Program-made: the position numbers and the translations under genes
Shown here: one piece after another, positions 1 to 7,985 of the stretch
Layout of the letters: the number at the start of each line of letters is the position of its first letter
Numbering within the stretch: position 1 is the stretch's first letter
NCBI RefSeq assembly: GCF_013141715.1
Contig: NZ_WHOA01000116.1
Coordinates: 34,474-98,473, forward strand
Direction: 5' to 3'
Source: Paenibacillus phytorum
GTDB taxonomy: Bacteria; Bacillota; Bacilli; Paenibacillales; NBRC-103111
Length of the DNA stretch: 64,000 bases
Notes under the pieces: generated by a model
What the model saw: the letters and a program-made list of their open reading frames with translations, nothing else
The model's database searches: none
What the model was told of the DNA's origin: nothing

Positions 1-255
1 GGATAGCTGCAAACTACCGTCTGCCTGGATATTAAAATAACTAGGCGAGATAACATCGAGGGTCTGACCGCTTTTATCCACTTGCGAGGTATAGGAATTT
101 GGACTCCCGAAGAAGAGATAGGACATCGTAAATTTCCCTTGAGACGAGCTAGCTTCAGCCTTAACACGAGGTTCTGAGCTTGTTGCCATTGTCAAAAGCC
201 CCGCGGCGGCTAGTATAATCAAGCATTTGCTCCATCGATTTTTGGCTTTATTCAT
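1..255 (-). CDS. Exported glycoside hydrolase family 18-like protein, N-terminal fragment
   Basis: The gene runs off the left edge, so only the first 85 codons are visible. Residues 1-35 form a signal peptide: basic start (MNKAKNRWSK), hydrophobic core (CLIILAAAGLLTMA) and a small-residue cleavage region. The mature start, with SYLFFGSPNSY followed by LDVISPSYFNIQADGSLQ, is the pattern seen at the beginning of exported GH18 chitinase-like proteins of Paenibacillus, where the YLFFG strand opens the TIM barrel. The start is supported by a GGGAGG ribosome site about 7 bases upstream. The catalytic DxxDxDxE motif would lie outside the window, so enzyme activity cannot be judged. Confidence 0.6.
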   Translation of the reverse strand, partial: MNKAKNRWSKCLIILAAAGLLTMATSSEPRVKAEASSSQGKFTMSYLFFGSPNSYTSQVDKSGQTLDVISPSYFNIQADGSLQLS

Positions 256-344
256 CGGCCACCTCCCATTTCTAGTATCTAGCTGCTTCTCTCTATTTTG
301 CTAGAAACAATAGGAATGTGCTAGGAGTAAATATTGGGGATAAC

Positions 345-383
345 AAAAAAACGTTACTTGAGAGCATTCTGCTCCGAGTAACG
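345..383 (-). terminator. Rho-independent terminator of the GGDEF gene
   Basis: On the minus strand CGTTACTC pairs with AAGTAACG around a loop that itself contains AGCA/TGCT, followed by a run of seven T. It lies just past the stop of the diguanylate cyclase gene. Confidence 0.75.
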
Positions 384-387
384 GTTT

Positions 388-1299
388 CTAATAAAACTGG
401 TAGTGATTACGGCCTTTGCCCTTCACTTTGTATAGAGCAATATCTACTTCCTTCATCATGCTAGTCGCATCGGTCTCATTCGAGCGGTACATCGTAATCC
501 CCATACTTACTGTTGCGCGAAACTGTTGACCCTGTATTTCCCATGGCTGTTCAAAACACCGAACGATACGCTGGGCCACGCTTTCCACGTGTTCCTTACA
601 ATCCACCGCGGGCAATAAGATGGTGAACTCGTCGCCTCCCATGCGGGCAAACATATCAACCTCACGGAGACATCCTTTGATTCGGTGAGTGAAATCCTGC
701 AAGAACGCATCTCCTACATCATGGCCCATCGTATCATTAATCACTTTGAAATCATCTATATCTAAGTATAAAAGTCCAAACGGTCTCTTCGTCCGATTCG
801 CTTTCAAAAGCATTTGCTGCAGATGCTCCTTAAACATTCGCCGGTTAGGCAAACCTGTCAGAGGATCATGATAAGCCATGGCAATAAGGCGGCTCTCTTG
901 ATTTTTGCGCAGCGTGATATCCGTTAGAACGAAAGAAATCTCGGCTAGAACACCCTCGTCATTACGAATTGGAATCGCGGTGCACTCGAACCAGATAATA
1001 TTCTTACTTGCACTTCTCGCTCGAAATTCTAGCTTACTGCTGCTGCAAGTTTGCAAGGTTTTGATAAACATTTTATGTAAATCCATACCATATTCCGAAT
1101 CGATAAAGTCCACCACTTGCTGAAAGTCACTAGGTATAAATCCTATCACCTCACTAAAATTCTTGGAGGCGTACGTCAAATTTCCATAAACATCAAATAT
1201 GCTAAACAGATCCCAAGCTTGCTCGATGAATTGGCGTACGAATGTATCCTTCTGTAACGATGAATGTTTGGCGATATCCGCATCAGCCTTATGACTCAT
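388..1299 (-). CDS. PAS-GGDEF diguanylate cyclase
   Basis: It makes cyclic di-GMP from two GTP. The first third is a PAS fold (FSIFDVYGNLTYASKNFSEV and the ITLRKNQESRL exit helix), a sensor input. The rest is a complete GGDEF domain opening with DPLTGLPNRR and carrying the active-site loop RMGGDEF. An intact inhibitory site, RExD five residues before GGDEF, suggests product feedback. No membrane segment is visible, so it should be cytosolic. The reading frame opens 27 codons earlier (to 1380), but that start has no ribosome site; the chosen ATG has AGAGGGG ten bases upstream. It is monocistronic between a terminator and a divergent regulator gene. A PilZ receptor gene (5.9 kb) and an HD-GYP remnant (15 kb) are other c-di-GMP genes here. 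Confidence 0.9.
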   Translation of the reverse strand: MSHKADADIAKHSSLQKDTFVRQFIEQAWDLFSIFDVYGNLTYASKNFSEVIGFIPSDFQQVVDFIDSEYGMDLHKMFIKTLQTCSSSKLEFRARSASKNIIWFECTAIPIRNDEGVLAEISFVLTDITLRKNQESRLIAMAYHDPLTGLPNRRMFKEHLQQMLLKANRTKRPFGLLYLDIDDFKVINDTMGHDVGDAFLQDFTHRIKGCLREVDMFARMGGDEFTILLPAVDCKEHVESVAQRIVRCFEQPWEIQGQQFRATVSMGITMYRSNETDATSMMKEVDIALYKVKGKGRNHYQFY

Positions 1300-1517
1300 T
1301 ACTCCGCAGCCCCTCTCGTGCTTTCTACATAGAGACTTAGGTAGATTAGCATGGGAACATAAAAATTCAATTAAGTTCATCCAAATTTTTCGTCAATTGA
1401 AGTCGAAATATGACTCTTTTCATACACTTTTCACATTTTCCGGGATGTAGAGGCAGATCAAATTACCTACTTTGGAGTAAGAATCGTACCAAATCTCTTT
1501 ATCTGTCAATAAAAGGA

Positions 1518-1547
1518 TAGAAATATCTAGGAGAATCGTTCTATAAT
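1518..1547 (+). promoter_or_regulatory. Candidate sigma-A promoter of the OmpR-type regulator
   Basis: TAGAAA and TATAAT are separated by 18 bp, about 70 bases upstream of the regulator start. The rest of the 1300-1619 gap shows nothing else I can name. Confidence 0.4.
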
Positions 1548-1619
1548 GAAGGTAACATATTAGAGCGGGAACACCGTTCTTTCTACCAAGCTGTTCCGTT
1601 ACTGAGGAGGATTTCTAGT

Positions 1620-2321
1620 ATGGCAGGAGAAACTATTTTAGTCGTAGATGACGAGCAAGAAATTGTCCAATTGATTCAACTCTACCTAGCGCGGGAAGGC
1701 TATAAAGTCATCAGCGCCAATAACGGTCACGATGTATTTGAGATCGTGAAGGAACATAAGCCCGATCTTATTATTCTGGACATTCTATTGCCAGGACTTG
1801 ATGGTATAGAAGTTTGCCGACAGCTTCGCAAAACGAGCAATACGCCGATCCTGTTCATCTCCTGCAAGAGCGAGGATATTGATATTATTCTCGGATTAAG
1901 CATGGGTGGCGATGATTATATGACGAAGCCTTTCAGCCCTAGTCAGCTCGTCGCTAGAGTTAAAGCTCATTTACGTCGAAATTCCATTCGAGAGCAGCAT
2001 CAGGATGATCCTCAGTTGGTGAAATTCCCTGGCCTCGAAATCGATCTGGTTAGCCATATCGTTCGCGTGAATGGACAGACCATATCGTTATCGGCCAAAG
2101 AATTCGATTTGCTTTCCTTAATGGCTAAGACCCCTAATCGAGTATACAAAATCGAGCATCTGTTTGAACTTATATGGAGCCTGGATAGCATGGGCGATCC
2201 ACGAACACTCATTGTACATATTAGTAATCTGCGTAAGAAAATTGAATCTAACCCAGCAGAGCCTCGCTACATTATTACGGTTCGTGGTGTCGGATACAAA
2301 TTTAACGGTTCGGCTGTTTAG
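1620..2321 (+). CDS. OmpR/PhoB-family response regulator (orphan)
   Basis: A 233-residue transcription factor. The receiver domain (residues 1-120) has the acidic pair D10-D11, the phospho-acceptor D54 in LIILDILLPG, and K103 in DYMTKPF. The C-terminal winged helix (about 135-230) carries the family hallmarks LSAKEFDLL and the recognition-helix region DPRTLIVHISNLRKKIE followed by VRGVGYKF. The start is fixed by a GAGGAGG site nine bases upstream. Usually such regulators are paired with a membrane histidine kinase; none is adjacent, and the next gene is convergent, its stop overlapping by four bases. Its partner kinase must be elsewhere or it is a true orphan. Confidence 0.92.
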   Translation: MAGETILVVDDEQEIVQLIQLYLAREGYKVISANNGHDVFEIVKEHKPDLIILDILLPGLDGIEVCRQLRKTSNTPILFISCKSEDIDIILGLSMGGDDYMTKPFSPSQLVARVKAHLRRNSIREQHQDDPQLVKFPGLEIDLVSHIVRVNGQTISLSAKEFDLLSLMAKTPNRVYKIEHLFELIWSLDSMGDPRTLIVHISNLRKKIESNPAEPRYIITVRGVGYKFNGSAV

Positions 2322-3055
2322 AACAGTCGGCTAAACCATACGGTAACATAATGCTGCAGAGGAACCGCTGCCGCCGCTATGACAAGTGCCGGAAGCATGT
2401 TGGCTACATTCATTTTTTTAATTTTGAGAATGTTGAGGCCAACGCCAATCACCAGGACGCCACCCACGGCTGTAATTTGGACGATCATAGCATCTAGAGA
2501 CGCCTGGCTGAATGCCATGGCTATAAACGTCGCTGCCAGAGCGATGACCCCTTGCATCACGAACACGGACACCGCCGAGAAAATCACACCTATCCCAAGA
2601 GTAGACGCGAAGATAATGGATAAGAACCCGTCCAGCAATGATTTGGTATATAAAATATCATGATTATGCCTAAGGCCGCCATCCAATGGACCCAGAATAG
2701 CCATAGCTCCAATGCAATAAACCAAAGTACATGTCACGAAGCCTTGCGAGATACTGCTTGTAGGATGAGCAGAAGAGCCTTTGCGAAGTTGCGCCTGCAA
2801 CCAGTCACCAAGCTGCTCTAGCCTGTACTCGATTCGCAGCAGTTCTCCAATGATACCTCCAATAACTACGCTCATAATAACTAGTACGATTTGATTCGAC
2901 TTTAATGCCATAGTAATGCCCAGCACAGTAATGGCGAGCCCAAGGCCCTGCATAACTGTGCTTTTTATGCCTTCCGAGATGCGGGGCAGCATCATTCCTA
3001 ATAATCCCCCAATAATAATGGCGATTGCATTCACAATCGTCCCCCATAAAGCCAT
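2318..3055 (-). CDS. DUF554 family membrane protein (YdfK/YqgA-like)
   Basis: A 245-residue polytopic membrane protein. It begins with the DUF554 signature, a first helix with GTIVNAIAIIIGGLLGMMLP, followed by a second around LAITVLGITMAL and several more Gly-rich helices, including GVLVIGVGLNILKIKKMNVANMLPAL near the C-terminus. Length and topology agree with the family. The family is widespread and often called a putative transporter, but no substrate is established, so I make no functional claim. The start is the first ATG, with a GGGAATG-type site upstream. It is convergent with the response regulator, overlapping its stop by four bases. Confidence 0.85.
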   Translation of the reverse strand: MALWGTIVNAIAIIIGGLLGMMLPRISEGIKSTVMQGLGLAITVLGITMALKSNQIVLVIMSVVIGGIIGELLRIEYRLEQLGDWLQAQLRKGSSAHPTSSISQGFVTCTLVYCIGAMAILGPLDGGLRHNHDILYTKSLLDGFLSIIFASTLGIGVIFSAVSVFVMQGVIALAATFIAMAFSQASLDAMIVQITAVGGVLVIGVGLNILKIKKMNVANMLPALVIAAAAVPLQHYVTVWFSRLF

Positions 3056-3178
3056 GTTGATTCATTCCCTTTCTGCCTTCTAGTCTGTGACAACCTTCTC
3101 ATTCTACATGATTCCGCTCATAATTTCCTCCATCATTGGAAATGGTATGAATAAGCAACAGGAAAGGAGGAATACAGC

Positions 3179-3412
3179 ATGTCTAATGACAAATCGATGG
3201 ATCCCATGACTGGCGACACGGTTGAGACGGACGGTATTTATGCCAATGAAGCAGGACGAGAGGTTACGCTCAAGCGCGGTGACGAGTTTCCCGCCGATCT
3301 TGTTTTGGGACGAACGACTTGGGAAATGAAGGGCTTCGCCGATGAAGCCGTGATTGATCATGACCAGTCTGAGCTTAACCCTATGCGCAAGCGTGTGGAC
3401 GCGAGAACCTAA
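3179..3412 (+). CDS. Small YjzC-like protein
   Basis: A 77-residue acidic protein with a strong ribosome site (GGAAAGGAGG) and its own terminator, so it is very likely real. The central pattern, DGIYANEAGREVTLKRGDEF followed by P and later TTWEMKGF, resembles the small YjzC family of bacilli (a DGIY-type strand, then a Gly-Asp-x-Phe-Pro turn, then a Trp). The function of that family is not known to me. No membrane segment, Cys or catalytic motif is visible. It stands alone between a divergent DUF554 gene and thiN. Confidence 0.6.
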   Translation: MSNDKSMDPMTGDTVETDGIYANEAGREVTLKRGDEFPADLVLGRTTWEMKGFADEAVIDHDQSELNPMRKRVDART

Positions 3413-3420
3413 TCATAGAA

Positions 3421-3451
3421 CCGGGCTGCGATGAATTGCAGCCCGGTTTTT
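3421..3451 (+). terminator. Rho-independent terminator
   Basis: CCGGGCTGC and GCAGCCCGG form a perfect nine-pair stem with an eight-base loop, followed by five T. It ends the YjzC-like gene. Confidence 0.9.
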
Positions 3452-3504
3452 GCCTGCGTATGATATACTAAGGGGATGATATATCAAGCGTTGGGGGAAC
3501 AAGC

Positions 3505-4146
3505 ATGAACGGAAAACGAATTATCATTGTAACTGGAGGGACACTCGGAGATTGGGCACTTGGAGACATTCATGAAGATGACGTTCTCGTAGGATCAGAC
3601 CGTGGTGCCCTATATCTGATTCAACATGGCTATACGCCGCATATTTCACTCGGTGATTTCGATTCTGTCACAGACGAAGAGTTGAGCCGTATTCGCTCTT
3701 CCAGTCTCACTTTCATCGATTGCGATCCGGTCTTCAAGGATTTAACCGACACCGAAATGGCCTTTAACTGGGCACTGGATCAGCAGCCTGATCATATCGT
3801 CCTCCTTGGCGCGCTAGGCACACGCTTTGATCATTCGTTAGCCAATGTTCATCTGCTGCGCAAAGGCACAGAGCAAGGCGTTTCCTGTTCCATTGTGGAT
3901 GCCAACAACCAAATCATTGTCATTAACCAATCCACTCGTATATTACGAGGGAGCTATACACATATATCGCTGCTGCCGCTTAGTTTGGAAGTAACCGGCA
4001 TTACGCTGCATGGTTTCCAATATCCGCTTCAGCAAGCGACTCTTCAGATTGGACAGTCCCTTGGAATTAGTAATGTACTTAAGGAATCGGAAGGCCTCAT
4101 CGAACTCCAAACAGGCTTATTACTTGTTATCCAAAGTAAAGATTAA
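3505..4146 (+). CDS. thiN: Thiamine diphosphokinase
   Basis: It transfers pyrophosphate from ATP to thiamine to give thiamine pyrophosphate (EC 2.7.6.2), the salvage route to the cofactor. The 213-residue length fits the bacterial ThiN family. Family motifs are in order: an N-terminal GGxL region, VGSDRGALYLIQHGYTP, SLGDFDSV (acidic Mg/ATP site), and DPVFKDLTDTEMAFNWAL followed by LLGALGTRFDHSLANVHLL; the last two are the diagnostic TPK signature. A GGGGGA ribosome site precedes the ATG by seven bases. No thi genes and no TPP riboswitch are adjacent. In bacilli this gene often sits near rpe or rsgA, which is not the case here. Confidence 0.93.
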   Translation: MNGKRIIIVTGGTLGDWALGDIHEDDVLVGSDRGALYLIQHGYTPHISLGDFDSVTDEELSRIRSSSLTFIDCDPVFKDLTDTEMAFNWALDQQPDHIVLLGALGTRFDHSLANVHLLRKGTEQGVSCSIVDANNQIIVINQSTRILRGSYTHISLLPLSLEVTGITLHGFQYPLQQATLQIGQSLGISNVLKESEGLIELQTGLLLVIQSKD

Positions 4147-4254
4147 AGCAAAAAATTTTATAATTAGACAATCTCATATGAATCCTAGAGGGGATAACTC
4201 TGGTACAATGAACTGTACGCCATACATTAATTAAGATATTGAGGTCGTTCAAGC

Positions 4255-4527
4255 ATGCAGCATGTGCAAGAGAATCCGGTAAAGAACCTTCATCATAAGA
4301 GTGTGCAATCCGTCATAACCCAATTTGCAGCCATACATTTACTTACGAACCGAGAATCCGAAATTATAGGTCTTATCGCGCTCCACGGTTACAGTAACAA
4401 AGAAATAGCTGATCACTGCAACATTAGCGAAAAAACAGTTAAAGTCCATATTGATAAAATTATGGATAAAGTCGGAACTCGATCGATGCGCAAGCTTCTT
4501 GCTGCCATCATCAGCAACGCGGTTTAA
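4255..4527 (+). CDS. LuxR/GerE-type helix-turn-helix protein, 90 residues
   Basis: A stand-alone DNA-binding protein. Residues about 30-85 form a LuxR_C (GerE-like) domain: LTNRESEIIGLIALHGYSNK, then the EIADHCNISEKTVKVHIDKI recognition helix and a trailing amphipathic helix. Nothing precedes the HTH except a 28-residue tail, so there is no receiver or ligand domain, the size of GerE-like regulators. GAGGTCG lies about ten bases before the ATG. A strong terminator follows. The target genes cannot be inferred; the polysaccharide deacetylase downstream is separated by a terminator and a repeat element. Confidence 0.88.
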   Translation: MQHVQENPVKNLHHKSVQSVITQFAAIHLLTNRESEIIGLIALHGYSNKEIADHCNISEKTVKVHIDKIMDKVGTRSMRKLLAAIISNAV

Positions 4528-4541
4528 CGCACGCGCCAAAT

Positions 4542-4583
4542 ACTGCTATTCGAACTGGAGACAGTTTGGATAGCAGTTTTTTA
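4542..4583 (+). terminator. Rho-independent terminator
   Basis: ACTGCTATT and GATAGCAGT pair, extended by CGAACT/AGTTTG, with T6 at the 3' side. It follows the LuxR-type gene. Confidence 0.85.
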
Positions 4584-4586
4584 TAG

Positions 4587-4678
4587 TAGATAAGAAAGTA
4601 TAAGTTTTATACTTTTGCTTCGCATCTACCTTGACAAACGCGCTCGTCCGAGAAGGACGACGGAGTCGTTTATCCTTG
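4587..4678 (-). repeat. 92-bp dispersed intergenic repeat, copy A
   Basis: This stretch is the reverse complement of 63901-63992 with a single mismatch over 92 bases. It consists of a small palindrome (AAGTATAA and TTATACTT) and a large imperfect hairpin (GACAAACGCG...CGTTTATC) whose arms contain CGTCC and GGACG. Shorter relatives lie at 7120, 23962 and 54612. Confidence 0.85.
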
Positions 4679-4777
4679 TGAGGGAATCTCTCTAACTGGC
4701 TAAAATAGGTATATTTCTCCCAACCTTTGCTTACAAATAGAGTAATAGATTATTCCTCTAGATTGGTTGGTGTGCCT

Positions 4778-5833
4778 ATGAACTACCAAAGAAAGAGAAT
4801 CCTTTTTTATTCGGTGCTAGCAGGTCTATTTACTATACTTCTCCTACTCGTATCCATCAGCCTAGACTCCTCGGGGTACCAATTAGTTGGATCCTCACCA
4901 ACTCCGGCATTGATCCCTCATCAGGTCGATGCTCAGATCGTCGAAACTCCATCCCAAGCTCCGGTCGAGGACTATACTTTTGCCCTGGACAAGCCCGCTC
5001 CAAGCTTAGAAATAATGCCAGAACCTCCGCTTCAAGAGGAACCCAAATTGCCTGCGGCCTCAACGGTTACTTTGAATACTTACGTCCCCATTCCCGCTTC
5101 CCCTTCTGCTTTGGCAGTTAAAGGGGCAGTTCAGTCTTCAACAAGACCAACACCTCTGCCGTCCAAAATCAGCATACCCGTTCTCAACTACCACAGTGTC
5201 ACGATTGATCCAGGGAATGTTGTCGTTATTTCCCCAGCCAAGCTGGAAGAGCAGCTGATGTATCTTCACGACCATGGTTACACCCCGGTCTCTCTCACTA
5301 CTTTTATTAGCCTTATCGAAGGAAAAGACGTCGAGGCGGCTCCAGAGAAACCAGTTCTGCTAACTTTTGACGACGGATACATCGATAATTATGAGCAAGC
5401 AATGCCTCTTCTTGCCAAATATTCCTTCCCGGCTACCCTCTTCATATCACCTGGTATGAGCGATCAGGAAGGTTACCTGAACTGGGAACAGATCAAGAAA
5501 CTGCAAGAAGCTGGCTGGGACATTCAACCTCATGGGATGACACACCCTCATCTACCCCAGCTATCCGCGGATCAACAAGCCTTCGAAATCTTAGAAGCCA
5601 GAAAACAAATCGAGGAAAAGCTCGGAACCAAAGCCGATGTATATTGCTACCCTTATGGCGAATATAACAAAACGACGTTGAAGCTTCTTAAGGATCATGG
5701 ATTTCGTTATGCTTTTACGATAGAGCAAGGCAATGCGACAAACCAGCAGTCCCCTTATCTGCTCAAAAGGCTTTTTATTAATGGAGAAGAAGGCCTGAAA
5801 TCGTTCATTCGCAAGCTCTCTGCACACGATTAG
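4778..5833 (+). CDS. Membrane-anchored polysaccharide deacetylase (NodB/CE4 family)
   Basis: It probably removes acetyl groups from peptidoglycan or another surface glycan outside the membrane. A basic N-terminus is followed by one transmembrane helix (LFYSVLAGLFTILLLLV), then a Pro-rich linker of about 120 residues, then the NodB domain. Metal and catalytic motifs are intact: TFDDG near residue 195 (catalytic base and metal Asp), HGMTH plus HL near 251 (His metal ligands) and CYPYG near 289. The preceding YHSV motif is typical of the YjeA/PdaC-like group. The frame opens at a TTG at 4727, but the ATG at 4778 puts the basic residues directly before the helix; neither has a strong ribosome site. 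The linker suggests the domain reaches into the wall. Confidence 0.88.
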   Translation: MNYQRKRILFYSVLAGLFTILLLLVSISLDSSGYQLVGSSPTPALIPHQVDAQIVETPSQAPVEDYTFALDKPAPSLEIMPEPPLQEEPKLPAASTVTLNTYVPIPASPSALAVKGAVQSSTRPTPLPSKISIPVLNYHSVTIDPGNVVVISPAKLEEQLMYLHDHGYTPVSLTTFISLIEGKDVEAAPEKPVLLTFDDGYIDNYEQAMPLLAKYSFPATLFISPGMSDQEGYLNWEQIKKLQEAGWDIQPHGMTHPHLPQLSADQQAFEILEARKQIEEKLGTKADVYCYPYGEYNKTTLKLLKDHGFRYAFTIEQGNATNQQSPYLLKRLFINGEEGLKSFIRKLSAHD

Positions 5834-5926
5834 GCAGCTTTATTTTCAAATTCATCAAGTGAAAGGTAGTTCAAATTAATCATCAATATAGTATAATAGG
5901 CCTATCAACCATGAGGAGCAGTAAGT

Positions 5927-6376
5927 ATGTCACAAGCAAATAAGCGCTCCAGCTTCCGACTCAACCTTCAAATTCCTTTATCAGCCTTGTTCAAAATCAT
6001 TGGTATCAAAAACAAGGCAGCTGACACCAAACATTCTAAAATTATGATAAGAGATATTAGTTCAGGCGGTATACGCATTCACACACCATTGAATCTTCCT
6101 ATCGATATGAATTTGCTGCTGGAATTCACTTTTCATCTTTTTCATCAAGAGATCAAAGTATTAGGTGTCCTCACACGAAAAACGATGCTGAAGCCATCCC
6201 TCTATGAATACGGGATTGAATTCAGCATCGCAGATCCAATTATGGAACAGCAGCTTACCAGTCATCTGATCTTATTAGGTGCTCGTTTAAAACATAACAA
6301 CATGCTGGCCAGCTGCAGCTTCTGTTCCGATGAAGATATGGCAGATATTTTCTCTGCCACCTATGAGATTACATAG
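5927..6376 (+). CDS. PilZ-domain c-di-GMP receptor protein
   Basis: A 149-residue protein consisting almost only of a PilZ barrel. The two ligand-binding motifs are present: an N-terminal RxxxR (KRSSFRLN) and the beta-strand motif RDISSGGIRI (D/NxSxxG). The end of the barrel is YEYGIEFSIADP. A single-domain PilZ protein works by binding another protein once loaded with c-di-GMP; the partner is not visible here. GAGGAG lies about nine bases before the ATG, and a TATAAT-like box sits 30 bases upstream. The 3' end overlaps the convergent fRMsr gene by eight bases. Confidence 0.88.
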   Translation: MSQANKRSSFRLNLQIPLSALFKIIGIKNKAADTKHSKIMIRDISSGGIRIHTPLNLPIDMNLLLEFTFHLFHQEIKVLGVLTRKTMLKPSLYEYGIEFSIADPIMEQQLTSHLILLGARLKHNNMLASCSFCSDEDMADIFSATYEIT

Positions 6377-6860
6377 CAGCTGCAAGCTTCTGTACAAATT
6401 GTTCCAAGTACATCTGATCGATGTCATCAAATCGGCTTTTGATAGGACTATCAATATCCAGCACCCCGATAAGCTCGTTTCCTACAACGATCGGTACCAC
6501 GATCTCCGATTGTGATGCCGCATCGCAGGCAATGTGACCTGGAAATGCATGCACATCTGGAACAAGTACCGTTTCCCGACGTTCAGCCGATGTACCGCAA
6601 ACACCTTTACCCAGTGGAATCCGTACACAAGCCGGAAGTCCTTGGAACGGCCCCAGTACGAGCTCCTTCTTCTCACTTGTCTCATCTAATAAATAAAAAC
6701 CTACCCAATTCACATCACTCAGAAACTGCCCCAGCAGCGCAGCGGCGTTAGCCAAATTCGCAATGCGATTCGGTTCATCATGTATCAAAGCTTCAACTTG
6801 CTGAATCAGCAAGGCATAATTATGTTCTCTTGTTCCCTCATAACTTGATTTCGCAAACAT
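6369..6860 (-). CDS. msrC: Free methionine-(R)-sulfoxide reductase (GAF type)
   Basis: It reduces free methionine-R-sulfoxide using thioredoxin. The 163-residue protein is a single GAF domain with the YtsP/fRMsr pattern NWVGFYLLD, GPFQG, then the three redox cysteines C78 (LPACVRIPLGKG), C88 (GVCGTSA) and C112 (HIACDAAS), and closes with GVLDIDSP. All three cysteines of the characterised enzymes are kept, so it should be active rather than a simple GAF sensor. The first ATG is preceded by GAGGGATGATGAGAG. It is monocistronic and convergent with the PilZ gene. Confidence 0.92.
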   Translation of the reverse strand: MFAKSSYEGTREHNYALLIQQVEALIHDEPNRIANLANAAALLGQFLSDVNWVGFYLLDETSEKKELVLGPFQGLPACVRIPLGKGVCGTSAERRETVLVPDVHAFPGHIACDAASQSEIVVPIVVGNELIGVLDIDSPIKSRFDDIDQMYLEQFVQKLAAAM

Positions 6861-7057
6861 CTCTCATCATCCCTCTTCCCCAAATCATTCCTACCTGCTT
6901 ATCATACCAAAAGATAACCTTGCTACCCAAACGCAAAAAAAAGGCTAGTCGGATTCCACCGTTGCTGTAAGCTCGGAAATCGACTTCTCAGCCTGCAAAC
7001 GCAAGCCTCACCTCGGTTTCTGCTGACTTTAAGCTCGGTTTCCGCGCTTTCAAAGCA

Positions 7058-7094
7058 AAAAGGACAGTCGGCATAGTGCCCAACTGCCCTTTTC
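7058..7094 (-). terminator. Terminator after araD
   Basis: AAAAGGACAGTCGG and CCAACTGCCCTTTT form a long stem flanked by A and T runs, so it can act on both strands. It lies about 60 bases past the araD stop. The region 6930-7050 also holds three CTCGG-TTT or CGGAAAT phrases (see findings). Confidence 0.65.
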
Positions 7095-7119
7095 TTTATG
7101 CTGTATACTTCCTCCTCAC

Positions 7120-7153
7120 ACGTCCCCAAAGGACGCGAAGTCGTTTATCCTTA
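7120..7153 (-). repeat. Partial copy E of the dispersed hairpin repeat
   Basis: CGTCC, a short loop, GGACG and then GTCGTTTATCCTT match the distal hairpin of copy A at 4587-4678. The repeat ends exactly on the araD stop codon. Confidence 0.55.
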
Positions 7154-7843
7154 TTGCCCGTAATAAGCGTTCGCTCCGTGCTTTCTCAGGAAGTGCCGAT
7201 CCAGCAACGTTTGGTCCATTAACTCTACCGCGGGGTTCAAGTTGTAAGTACGGTAGGCAATCTTCGCTACCTCTTCCAGTACAACTGCATTATGAACCGC
7301 ATTATGAGGATCCTTGCCCCAACTGAAAGGTGCATGGCAATTTACCAACACGCTTGGGACCATCGCCGGATTCAATTTCAATTCCTTGAACGTCTCGATA
7401 ATGACATTTCCGGTTTCCAGTTCGTAGGCTCCATTAATCTCAGTCTCTGTCATTAGACGTGTGCAAGGCACTCCCCCGTAGAAATAATCTGCATGTGTCG
7501 TACCAAGTGCCGGAATGCCTCTTCCTGCCTGTGCCCAGCTTGTAGCCCAAGCTGAATGTGTGTGCACAATACCGCCAATGGTCGGGAAAGAACGATATAG
7601 CGCAAGATGTGTCGGTGTATCCGAGGAAGGTTTCAGCTTGCCTTCAACGATTTTCCCTTCCAGATCAACGACAACGAGGTCTTCCGCTCTTAACTCCTCA
7701 TAAGGTACGCCACTAGGCTTAATCACAACAAGGCCTCGCTCACGATCAATCCCGCTAACATTGCCCCAGGTAAATGTGACAAGCCGATATTTCGGCAAAT
7801 CCAAATTGGCTTCCAACACAGCATTCTTCAAGTTCTCCAGCAC
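7151..7843 (-). CDS. araD: L-ribulose-5-phosphate 4-epimerase
   Basis: It converts L-ribulose 5-phosphate to D-xylulose 5-phosphate (EC 5.1.3.4), the last step of L-arabinose catabolism. Class II aldolase/AraD fold of 230 residues, the usual length. Visible landmarks: [11 protein letters not shown], the phosphate loop KPSG, SSDTPTH, the zinc ligands H94 and H96 in VHTHSAW, the third zinc His in [10 protein letters not shown], and the C-terminal [17 protein letters not shown] typical of true epimerases. The start is GTG with GGAAGGTG about ten bases upstream. No araA, araB or araR lies nearby, so araD is an isolated member of a regulon; operator-like boxes upstream agree. Confidence 0.95.
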   Translation of the reverse strand: MLENLKNAVLEANLDLPKYRLVTFTWGNVSGIDRERGLVVIKPSGVPYEELRAEDLVVVDLEGKIVEGKLKPSSDTPTHLALYRSFPTIGGIVHTHSAWATSWAQAGRGIPALGTTHADYFYGGVPCTRLMTETEINGAYELETGNVIIETFKELKLNPAMVPSVLVNCHAPFSWGKDPHNAVHNAVVLEEVAKIAYRTYNLNPAVELMDQTLLDRHFLRKHGANAYYGQ

Positions 7844-7885
7844 CTGATATCAACACCTTCCGATAAAATGTACATATGATTTCAT

Positions 7886-7985
7886 ATTATACACTTGTAC
7901 GTACATGTAATCTAGATATCAGTGATATAAAGTTTTTATCGATCAACTTGTATGTACAGCCTGTACGCACGTTGTATGTAAATCT
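7886..7985 (-). promoter_or_regulatory. araD promoter with three AraR-like operators
   Basis: A TATAAT box lies at 7886-7891 on the minus strand. Three near-palindromes resembling the Bacillus AraR operator (WTTGTACGTACAAW) are visible: ACTTGTACGTACATGT at 7893-7908, ACTTGTATGTACAGCC at 7946-7961, and GTTGTATGTAAAT near 7971-7983. The first overlaps the -35/-10 spacer, which suits repression; the spacing of the other two suits looping. Confidence 0.6.

Noticed and set aside
2379..2663. Plus-strand frame opposite the DUF554 gene
   Set aside because: It is the complement of membrane-helix codons, with no ribosome site; the DUF554 signature is on the minus strand.
4727..4777. TTG start of the polysaccharide deacetylase
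   Set aside because: No ribosome site, and it would put 17 extra residues before the basic-hydrophobic anchor. Not fully excluded.
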